DNA of 9,420 bases. Origin: Candidatus Gerdarchaeota archaeon. GTDB taxonomy: Archaea > Asgardarchaeota > Heimdallarchaeia > JABLTI01. A model generated the notes under the pieces. That model was not told the origin of the DNA. It did not search any database and worked only from the letters and a program-made list of their open reading frames with translations. Shown here piece by piece: positions 1 through 5,939 of the stretch (position 1 is the first letter of the stretch; every line of letters begins with the position of its first letter). A program made the position numbers and the translations under genes. The stretch covers positions 1-9,420 of the forward strand of contig JAEORJ010000069.1 of assembly GCA_016840945.1 (NCBI GenBank), given 5' to 3'.

Positions 1-2070
1 AGGAGCATTTGTCATGAGCTCTTTCTCTTCATCTATGTCCGAAAGAACTACCTCATAACCCAATTCTTCAAAGAATGTCTTATATAACGGATAGATACTA
101 TGTGTTAGAAGCGCTCGAGGAACACCTATCTTCTCTTTTGTTGGATCTAATTCCTCTAGTGGTTTAGCTTCCAATCCTAAAATTAGCTCATTGCGTTTTT
201 CAACAAAATCTTCTTTTTCAGCTATTTTTTCGGACCCTTTCCAAAGATGTTCATATCTCGTACAACTACCACCAAAAGCGAATTTGCGACCACCAACTTC
301 ATAACGTTCTATCTTGCAGTAGTTCTTACAGGATTTACAGGTAAAACTACCAAGATGCTTCAATTTTTCTTTGATCAAAGATTTCAAAGTGGTTTCTGTA
401 GGCATCCCAGCAATTTCATGCTGCTCATATTTCATTTTAGCAATGAGGACAATGCCAAAAGCACCCATCAATTCAGGATTTGGTGGAATAATAATTTGTT
501 TACCTGTTGCTTCAGCAAAAGCATATCCAACAGAATGATTTTTCGCAACACCACCTTGGAAGAATACTTTATTACCAACAGGTCTTGCACCTTTGACTTT
601 ATTGAGGTAATTATCAACTATTGAATAAACTAATCCTCCAATAATGTCATCTCGTTCATAACCTTCCTGAAGAGCGGTTCGAATATCGGTGTTTATGAAT
701 GCTGCACAATCAGCTTTAAATCTCACAGGATTTTCAGCATTGATAGCTGTTTGAGAAATGCTATATACATCAATCCCAAGGTCACCTTTTGCACTTTCTT
801 CAAGAAAAGAACCTGTCCCTGCAGAACAGGTAGCATTCATCGCATAATCGATGGGAACCCCATTATGAAGGAACATATATTTTGAGTCCTGCCCTCCGAT
901 CTCAAAAATAGTATCTACTTCAGAATCGTAATAGACCGCTCCTTGGGCATGTGCAGAAATTTCATTGAATACCGCTGAGGTTCCTAAATAAGCTCCCACT
1001 ATTTGTCTTCCCGATCCTGTAACCCCAACCAAATTAATATCACAATTTCCCACTTGATTGATAATTTCCTTTACACATTTCTTTGCAGCTTCTACTGGAT
1101 TGCCATTGGTTCGCCCATAATAAGATGCAACAATAGCTAAGTCTGAAGAATCAACCAATACTGCTTTTGTTGTTGTTGATCCCACATCTACTCCTAACAT
1201 CATCGGTATTTTAATATCGAAATCTTTTTTGTAGTCTGTTGCTTCAATAATTTTTACTTGTTTTTCATAATGAACAAGTGAAGTGAGATTAGCAAAGCTT
1301 TTACTCGTTCGTAAAAGTAACTCTTTTTGTGAAGGATGATCTTTTGTAAGAAGAGCAGTTCCATATGCTTCGAATACTGGACTTATATCTTTTATAACAA
1401 TCTCTATGTTTTCCAGTTCTTCTTGAAGGAATTTAATGAATGCTTCATTTAATGAAACACCACCTATTACTAATAATCGTTTAATATTTGTTCGAGAACG
1501 TATAACAAGTCCCTTTATTTTATTAGCCATACTTGCTAAAACCGAAGCTAAAAGATCTTCTACCGATGCTTCACCACGGTTTAATTTATGAGTAATATCT
1601 GATTTACAATGAACTGAACATCTTGACGCAATCTCAATTCTCTTACCCTTTTTAGCTAAGGAAATAGCTTCCGGTAGGGACAAACCCAACCGATCAATTT
1701 GTTGATTGAAAAATTCTCCACTACCTGCAGCGCATTTATCATGAGATAAGACATTGATGATATGTTTATCTTCGCTTAAAAGATACAAAACGATAGCTTC
1801 ACCACCTAAAGATAAAATAGCATCAAAATTCTCATTGAAAGAATTTACACCACGTTCAACTGCCACTATCTCAGTTATTGAACCAAATGAACCACTAATA
1901 CCATAAAATCTTTCATCTGATTTCACTTGCTCTTTGAGTAGTTTATCCAATACTTCTTGTGGCTTGCCTAAATGTGGCTGTTTGGAAATGGAATATTTTC
2001 CTTTATCATCTAAGCTTACCAGGTTCACAGACACGGAACCTATATTGATACCGATGTAATAGTTAGAAAT
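1..2070 (-). CDS. Large 2-hydroxyacyl-CoA dehydratase / benzoyl-CoA reductase activator (BcrAD_BadFG type), 5' part, runs off left edge
   Basis: This is an ATP-dependent activator that would pass an electron from a [4Fe-4S] cluster to a CoA-ester dehydratase or reductase in the cytoplasm. The 690 codons seen are open throughout. Half 1 has the actin-like phosphate motif GINIGS (about residues 6-11), DKCAAGSG with Cys113, and SRCSVHC with Cys151/Cys155. Half 2 has GVDVGSTTTK (293-302), Cys415 in NATCSAGTG and Cys455 in ADCAAF. The 38- and 40-residue Cys spacings match the two cluster ligands of the HgdC family. Next come CKSCKNYC (578-585) and GGSC (Cys603). A DUF2229-like region begins at IGVPRALLTH (about 648). 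Relatives of this layout run to roughly 1000-1500 residues, so much is missing. No ATG, GTG or TTG opens the frame before GINIGS. ATT at 2068-2070 is taken as start, because GAGGGTG (2078-2084) lies 7 bases upstream. The partner dehydratase is not in the window. Confidence 0.93.
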   Translation of the reverse strand, partial: MSNYYIGINIGSVSVNLVSLDDKGKYSISKQPHLGKPQEVLDKLLKEQVKSDERFYGISGSFGSITEIVAVERGVNSFNENFDAILSLGGEAIVLYLLSEDKHIINVLSHDKCAAGSGEFFNQQIDRLGLSLPEAISLAKKGKRIEIASRCSVHCKSDITHKLNRGEASVEDLLASVLASMANKIKGLVIRSRTNIKRLLVIGGVSLNEAFIKFLQEELENIEIVIKDISPVFEAYGTALLTKDHPSQKELLLRTSKSFANLTSLVHYEKQVKIIEATDYKKDFDIKIPMMLGVDVGSTTTKAVLVDSSDLAIVASYYGRTNGNPVEAAKKCVKEIINQVGNCDINLVGVTGSGRQIVGAYLGTSAVFNEISAHAQGAVYYDSEVDTIFEIGGQDSKYMFLHNGVPIDYAMNATCSAGTGSFLEESAKGDLGIDVYSISQTAINAENPVRFKADCAAFINTDIRTALQEGYERDDIIGGLVYSIVDNYLNKVKGARPVGNKVFFQGGVAKNHSVGYAFAEATGKQIIIPPNPELMGAFGIVLIAKMKYEQHEIAGMPTETTLKSLIKEKLKHLGSFTCKSCKNYCKIERYEVGGRKFAFGGSCTRYEHLWKGSEKIAEKEDFVEKRNELILGLEAKPLEELDPTKEKIGVPRALLTHSIYPLYKTFFEELGYEVVLSDIDEEKELMTNAP

Positions 2071-2077
2071 TTTTAAA

Positions 2078-2084
2078 CACCCTC
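2078..2084 (-). promoter_or_regulatory. Shine-Dalgarno that decides the start of the activator gene
   Basis: On the minus strand GAGGGTG ends 7 bases before ATT (2068-2070). This is ideal spacing and the main argument for an AUU start. An in-frame TGA at 2083-2085 closes the frame upstream. The alternative is the ATG at 2084-2086, out of frame by one base across an A5 run (2070-2074). In that case this motif would simply be coding. Confidence 0.5.
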
Positions 2085-2105
2085 ATATGGAGTATACTAT
2101 ATGAG
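2082..2105. promoter_or_regulatory. Dyad at the inferred start site of the activator gene
   Basis: CTCATAT (2082-2088) and ATATGAG (2099-2105) form a perfect 7-bp inverted repeat with a 10-bp spacer. The spacer contains the 8-bp palindrome AGTATACT (2091-2098). The dyad covers the predicted transcript start and reaches the Shine-Dalgarno, so it could be an operator. In a longer transcript it could also fold over the ribosome site. No regulator is assigned. Confidence 0.4.
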
Positions 2106-2116
2106 TTTGACAAGTA

Positions 2117-2125
2117 ATATATAAA
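2117..2125 (-). promoter_or_regulatory. TATA box of the activator gene
   Basis: TTTATATAT on the minus strand. Counting about 26 bases from its centre puts the transcript start near 2095, some 25 bases before the proposed AUU start, or about 9 bases before the out-of-frame ATG. This is inferred from archaeal promoter spacing only. Confidence 0.45.
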
Positions 2126-2158
2126 TTTTATAGATAACAAAAAATCAATGATTTTTTT

Positions 2159-2173
2159 AAAAAAAAAGAAAAG
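2159..2173 (-). terminator. T-run terminator after the small Cys-rich gene
   Basis: On the minus strand, CTTTTC followed by nine T lies 27 bases after the stop of the 56-residue gene. This is a typical archaeal oligo-T termination signal. An AT-rich 7-bp hairpin follows (about 2141-2157). Together with the TATA box at 2117-2125 it suggests the small gene and the activator are separate transcripts. Confidence 0.5.
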
Positions 2174-2199
2174 ACAAATCTATTTCTCTAATTGAAATG

Positions 2200-2370
2200 C
2201 TATTCATTTTGAATTTTTGCTATTGCTTTATCAATTTCTTCTATTCGTTTAAGAAATTCTTTATTACATTCACTTAAATGTCGTACTTTCCCTTCTTTTT
2301 TTTCATTCCCTTCAAATTCGCCACATTTTTGTTTTTCATGTTTTCCTTGACAACAACTTTTGTTATGCAA
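2200..2370 (-). CDS. Small Cys-rich protein with helical tail, 56 residues
   Basis: I do not recognise the family. The product has a Cys/His-rich head (Cys6, Cys7, His11, Cys16). A charged linker follows, and then a helical, coiled-coil-like tail from about residue 31 (LSECNKEFLKRIEEIDKAIAKI), with Cys35 at its start. No signal peptide or membrane segment is seen, so it is probably cytoplasmic. TTG (2368-2370) is chosen as start because GTGGTG (2378-2383) lies 7 bases upstream and no ATG opens this frame. Codon use is rich in GAA/AAA like its neighbours. It diverges from the HxlR-type regulator and shares its promoter region, so it is a likely target of that regulator. Its CxxGxH motif recurs in the regulator N-terminus, which suggests a shared metal or thiol chemistry. 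That is inference only. Confidence 0.68.
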   Translation of the reverse strand: MHNKSCCQGKHEKQKCGEFEGNEKKEGKVRHLSECNKEFLKRIEEIDKAIAKIQNE

Positions 2371-2384
2371 ATCAATACACCACT

Positions 2385-2413
2385 TTACTTATTAAAGTAA
2401 TATTACTTTACTT
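2385..2413. promoter_or_regulatory. Operator cluster of TTACTT/AAGTAA half-sites
   Basis: This stretch holds four half-sites: TTACTT at 2385-2390, 2403-2408 and 2408-2413, and AAGTAA at 2395-2400. They build a TTACTT-N4-AAGTAA dyad (2385-2400) and an 18-bp perfect palindrome (2393-2410, core AAAGTAATATTACTTT). ACTTTACTT is also a direct repeat (2382-2390 and 2405-2413). The cluster covers the expected transcript start of the small Cys-rich gene. HxlR-family operators in Bacillus have TACT/AGTA half-sites, so the neighbouring regulator is the natural candidate to bind here. Confidence 0.6.
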
Positions 2414-2422
2414 TTCGAAGTT

Positions 2423-2434
2423 CTTATATATAAG
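2423..2434. promoter_or_regulatory. Palindromic TATA box shared by divergent genes
   Basis: CTTATATATAAG is a perfect 12-bp palindrome and so reads as a TATA box on both strands. Plus-strand transcription would start near 2455, 22 bases before the HxlR-type gene. Minus-strand transcription would start near 2402, inside the operator cluster and about 32 bases before the small gene. Confidence 0.55.
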
Positions 2435-2476
2435 ATGTTGCTATATTTCTATGAAGCAACTTCAAGGATTTGAAGT

Positions 2477-2863
2477 ATGATGTTAAATTCAGGAAACAAC
2501 AAAAAAGAATGCTTAAATGGCAATCACAAAGAACCTTGTTTTACACCAACTCAAGAAATACTTAATTTGATAAGTAAAAAATGGGGCATTCAATTAATTC
2601 ATCTCTTAAGAGAAGGAAAACCAAAAAGGTATACTGAAATAAAAGATGAATTATGTAAAGGCTTGAAAAAGAAACAAATTAGTGATGCAACTCTCTCGGA
2701 TCGTCTAAGTGAATTTGTTAAAAAAGGGATTATTATTAGAGATGTGCAACCAGATATCCCACCTAAAGTAGAATATTACTTAACAAATCGTGGTCTTGAA
2801 TTATCACAAACTTTACAACCTTTGATAAAGTGGGCTATTGATGTTTGTCATGAGAATATCTAG
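2477..2863 (+). CDS. HxlR-family winged-helix regulator, likely thiol-redox sensing
   Basis: A 128-residue DNA-binding protein of normal HxlR length. The family pattern is clear: LISKKWGIQLIHLL (31-44), then KRYTEIKDEL, SDATLSDRLSEFVKKGII (recognition helix, about 69-86), the wing VQPDIPPKVEYYLT (90-103) and a dimer helix to the C-terminus. Cys21 lies 15 residues before Trp36, and Cys124 lies five residues after Trp119. These spacings match, from memory, Cys6 and Cys101 of Bacillus YodB, which form the intersubunit disulfide under quinone stress. Cys12 and Cys60 are extra. The head ECLNGNHKEPC may bind metal. The start is ATG at 2477 with AAGGA 8 bases upstream; a second ATG follows at once. 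It faces the GNAT gene convergently (12-base gap) and diverges from the Cys-rich gene. Autoregulation through the shared operator is likely. Confidence 0.92.
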   Translation: MMLNSGNNKKECLNGNHKEPCFTPTQEILNLISKKWGIQLIHLLREGKPKRYTEIKDELCKGLKKKQISDATLSDRLSEFVKKGIIIRDVQPDIPPKVEYYLTNRGLELSQTLQPLIKWAIDVCHENI

Positions 2864-2875
2864 TAGAATTTTTCA

Positions 2876-3916
2876 CTATTTTGTAATTAAATTAAATTCC
2901 TCTCGAGAAAACTCATAAATATTTTTTCTACTATCTTCTTGATGTTTCAACAGTTTATTGATCCTTAACATATGCTCATTACTTTGAGCATTCGATGTCA
3001 GCCAATATTCAACTTTAGTTTCTTTCAACATTTTTTCTAGTATTTGATACTTTATAGCAAGTCCTAAGCCTTTTCCTCGATGATTACGAATTATTCCAGT
3101 ATCATCTTGTGCAGCAACTTCTGGTTGATACTTGTTAATAAAGACCTTAGTTACACCAATAGGTGTTTGAGTTTCTTTTTCGATAACAACAAAACCGATG
3201 ACTTTTTCTCCTTTCTTTATTATACTATCAATCATATTGTTATAACGTTCTACTGTAAGGATTTCTTTTTCAAAAGTAAGTTCCTCAGCAGGCATATCAT
3301 TCCAAATTTCTTCAACCATTTTCACATACTTTTCAGCATTCAATTTTTCCAAATAACCAAAATTCTCGAATTCAATAAATTCATAACCTAATTTGCTTAC
3401 TCTTTCTCTTTCTGATGCAGCAAAATTGAACACTTCTTGTTTGTTAAACTCTACTAAATTGGCTACACTATAGATTTCAGTAAAACTTGTTTCTTTTTTG
3501 TATTTTCTAATAAATACTTCACCAATAGAATTTTCACCCACGCCAACAGTAATAACCTCTATTTGAGGTGGAATGAGAGAAACTATTTTTCCAAGAATCT
3601 CAGTGCCATAACCTAATCTTCGCTTTTCAGGCATAATATATATGCTAAAACTAGCTTTCGTAAGATTATCATATTTTGAATTCCAATGAATATATCCATA
3701 ACCAATTAATTTCTTATCCTCGAGAGCTAATACCTGCAATTCTTCGTGACCAGGTAAATTTGGTAAGAACCATTCATTCTTATAATAGGCTATATTGGGT
3801 ATATTATATTTTGGCATACGTTCAAGTGCATTATCCTTAATCAAGTAAGGCATTTGCTCTAGATATTTCTTAGGTAATTCTTGTTTCTTACCAGTTATGA
3901 TAGTTAATTTAGACAA
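2876..3916 (-). CDS. Tandem GNAT-family N-acetyltransferase
   Basis: A 346-residue cytoplasmic protein with two acetyl-CoA-dependent GNAT folds. The N-terminal fold has strand SFSIYIMP followed by the pyrophosphate-binding loop RRLGYG (99-104). The C-terminal fold is better conserved: QDDTGIIRNHRGKGLG (270-285), then a helix, then WLTSNAQSNEHMLRINKLL (305-323). This is the pattern of two-domain GNATs such as those related to mycothiol synthase. The substrate cannot be read from the sequence. The start is TTG (3914-3916): an in-frame TGA lies six bases upstream, the next Met is residue 22, and GTGAT precedes the TTG by six bases. The gene has its own TATA box and follows a T-run that ends the binding-protein transcript, so it is probably monocistronic. 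It is convergent with the HxlR-type gene. Confidence 0.9.
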   Translation of the reverse strand: MSKLTIITGKKQELPKKYLEQMPYLIKDNALERMPKYNIPNIAYYKNEWFLPNLPGHEELQVLALEDKKLIGYGYIHWNSKYDNLTKASFSIYIMPEKRRLGYGTEILGKIVSLIPPQIEVITVGVGENSIGEVFIRKYKKETSFTEIYSVANLVEFNKQEVFNFAASERERVSKLGYEFIEFENFGYLEKLNAEKYVKMVEEIWNDMPAEELTFEKEILTVERYNNMIDSIIKKGEKVIGFVVIEKETQTPIGVTKVFINKYQPEVAAQDDTGIIRNHRGKGLGLAIKYQILEKMLKETKVEYWLTSNAQSNEHMLRINKLLKHQEDSRKNIYEFSREEFNLITK

Positions 3917-3972
3917 TGGTCAATCACTATTATTTATTTGATTTAAATTAATCATTTTTTAGTCAAATCTAG

Positions 3973-3985
3973 ATATTATATATTT
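3973..3985 (-). promoter_or_regulatory. TATA box of the GNAT gene
   Basis: AAATATATAATAT on the minus strand predicts a transcript start near 3953, about 37 bases before the TTG start. A weak dyad, TGATT-N6-AATCA (3939-3954), overlaps that site. Confidence 0.4.
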
Positions 3986-4024
3986 TCACCTTTAAGGGAA
4001 ATGAGAAGAAGATACTTTTTCTTC

Positions 4025-4042
4025 AAAAAAAATAGGAAAAAA
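4025..4042 (-). terminator. T-run terminator after the solute-binding protein gene
   Basis: On the minus strand six T, CCTA and then eight T begin 17 bases after the TGA stop at 4060. A hairpin (GAAGAA/TTCTTC arms, 4005-4024) follows. This is consistent with oligo-T termination before the GNAT promoter. Confidence 0.55.
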
Positions 4043-4059
4043 CGATTAAATAAAATAAT

Positions 4060-5874
4060 TCATTTTTTCTTTATTCTAGAAATCAGTATAATACAACTAC
4101 CTGCCAAAGCAATTATACCTAAAGCAACAGCAAAACCTTCTCCAATAGTATCACTAAAACCAATAATTGTTGGATAGCTAAATCCCGCCTTCTCCATATA
4201 TTCTTTGGCTAAAGTCATATTGTATTCATAGGGTTCTAGTGTTTTATCAAAACCAATTGCCACACTGGGGCAAGGTGTAATTCCAGGTTTCATAATACTC
4301 CAATAAATAGGACTTTCTTCAATAATTACCTCCCTTGGTATTATATGACTGATAGCTTTTCGAATATATTTACCTGATTCTGGGCTACTTATTGGACATG
4401 ATTCACCAGTACCAATATATGGGTGCAAATTATTGATAGCTATCTCCTGGGTACCAGAATCATCTATAAGAACATATTCAAATCCAGCTGGTATTTCATC
4501 TAGCCTAACTACAAATTGAGCATCAATCATATCTATATCGCCAATTGTTAAAGCGTTCAAAGCAGAGACTTTATCCGAATAAAATTTAAAGTAGATATCA
4601 GAGAATTTAGGGATTATTCCACTCCAATCAGCAAAGTAATCATTTCGTTTTAAATGAATTATTTCATTAATGTTATCATATTCAAAGAGATAATACGGTC
4701 CAGCACCTAAAAGCAATGAAGAATTATTCATTGCCCAATCAGCAGCTTGATCTTTTTGATTAGCAACAGGAATTGATTCCCAGATATGTTTAGGTACTAA
4801 ATCTAATGCCAAATTATTCTCTTGGAATACCCATTTCGTTAAGAAAGTTATTGATACTTCATATTCACTTATAATTTTGACAGATGAATTATCAATATAT
4901 TGAGTCCAATAATAGTAGACGGGATTCTCAAATTCAGGGTTGATCATTAAATCATAAGAATATTTTACATCACTCGCATTTAGAACATGACCATCAGCCC
5001 ATTTGGCATTTGGATTGATACTAATATTGTAGGTTAGACCATCATTACTCTCGATACTAGTTGCAAGACGAGGACTATAACTATTATAATAAGGTTGCAA
5101 GGCATTTCGTTCTACTAAACCATTGAATATTTGATGCAACCAATTTCGATCAAAAACTGATTCGCAGAAATATGGGTGGAAATCTTCAAAGTCAGCGGGA
5201 CAAGCATATCTAAATTCTGTTTGTGTAGGAATGGACCAATTTTCCATGGGTTGTGATTCTAAAAGCCAAAGAACACCGTTCCAACTTGTAGTGTCAAATG
5301 AACTACAAACAGGAATTAATTCAGTTGAATAAAATGTTGTGATTTGAGGGAGGTCTTCATACAGAATAGCCTGGATTTGCTTGCACCAGTGAAGACGATC
5401 CTCAAGAACATATGAATTAGTATAATTACTGAGTGCCCAATCCATTACAGGATTTGAATATTGGTAGAAATTATCCCCATTTGGAGTAATAGAAGGTGTA
5501 TCAAAGAGTCCAATAGGATCCCAATCAAGATCCCAAGACCAACCTATGAAGAAAAGATCATACCCACCATCGTCGTAGGGGGGAATAGGGTATGGACCAG
5601 GATAATCCCAAGTTCTTGGAATAATTTGAGACCAACCGGTACTTTCAAACATATCAATACCAATACCTATTCTTGGTAGATATTCAGCAATAACTTGCGA
5701 AGCATATGAATTAAAAGTTATTGTACCCGAACTTGGTGTCAATATATCGATATAGAAAAAAGGTTCAGGGTTTTCTTCTGCTTTAATATAATTTGATGCA
5801 AATAAAGATAATGAAATAATTAAACTCAAAATATAAGTGAATAAAATCTGTTTTCTATTTTTCCTGAACCTCAT
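4060..5874 (-). CDS. Membrane-anchored family-5 extracellular solute-binding protein with apparently permuted lobes
   Basis: The 604-residue product resembles DppA/OppA-type binding proteins (SBP_bac_5), which capture peptides or other solutes outside the cell. A basic start and hydrophobic stretch (9-28) form a signal peptide or anchor, and a membrane segment (about 579-599) followed by RIKKK ends the protein. The order inside is reversed. Residues 40-205 look like the usual C-terminal lobe: ILTPSSG, then YDLFFIGWSWDLDWDP, GDNFYQYSNPVMDWAL and IQAILYEDLPQITTFY. Residues 220-565 look like the usual N-terminal part: ADFEDFHPYF, NPNAKWADGHVLNASDVKYSYD, GAGPYYL, IRKAISHIIPREVI, then LEPYEYNMTLAKEYMEKAGF. 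The last motif normally leads into the C-lobe, but here the membrane segment follows. No ABC permease or ATPase is in the window. The start is ATG with AGGG nine bases upstream. It lies 65 bases after the reductase genes with no T-run between, so read-through is possible. Confidence 0.88.
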   Translation of the reverse strand: MRFRKNRKQILFTYILSLIISLSLFASNYIKAEENPEPFFYIDILTPSSGTITFNSYASQVIAEYLPRIGIGIDMFESTGWSQIIPRTWDYPGPYPIPPYDDGGYDLFFIGWSWDLDWDPIGLFDTPSITPNGDNFYQYSNPVMDWALSNYTNSYVLEDRLHWCKQIQAILYEDLPQITTFYSTELIPVCSSFDTTSWNGVLWLLESQPMENWSIPTQTEFRYACPADFEDFHPYFCESVFDRNWLHQIFNGLVERNALQPYYNSYSPRLATSIESNDGLTYNISINPNAKWADGHVLNASDVKYSYDLMINPEFENPVYYYWTQYIDNSSVKIISEYEVSITFLTKWVFQENNLALDLVPKHIWESIPVANQKDQAADWAMNNSSLLLGAGPYYLFEYDNINEIIHLKRNDYFADWSGIIPKFSDIYFKFYSDKVSALNALTIGDIDMIDAQFVVRLDEIPAGFEYVLIDDSGTQEIAINNLHPYIGTGESCPISSPESGKYIRKAISHIIPREVIIEESPIYWSIMKPGITPCPSVAIGFDKTLEPYEYNMTLAKEYMEKAGFSYPTIIGFSDTIGEGFAVALGIIALAGSCIILISRIKKK

Positions 5875-5939
5875 AATTTATCGCCCTAAATAATATAACC
5901 TCTCAACATTTTTTTCTTTTTTGATGCCAATTATTTTTT

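Noticed and set aside
247..624. 125-codon open frame on the plus strand
   Set aside because: It lies wholly inside the activator gene on the other strand, whose conserved motifs (CKSCKNYC, FFQGGVA) leave no doubt about the true frame.
2451..2480. Nine-codon upstream frame (ATG at 2451, TGA at 2478-2480) overlapping the HxlR start
   Set aside because: The predicted transcript start (about 2455) lies after this ATG, so it is probably not transcribed whole. It would be of interest only if the start maps further upstream.
3080..3391. 103-codon open frame on the plus strand
   Set aside because: Antisense to the GNAT gene; Phe/Asn/Tyr-rich translation without any family pattern.
5461..5679. 72-codon open frame on the plus strand
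   Set aside because: Antisense shadow of the solute-binding protein C-lobe motifs.
5891..5898. TTATATTA as a TATA box for the solute-binding protein gene
   Set aside because: Its centre is only about 20 bases before the ATG, so the transcript would begin inside the coding region.
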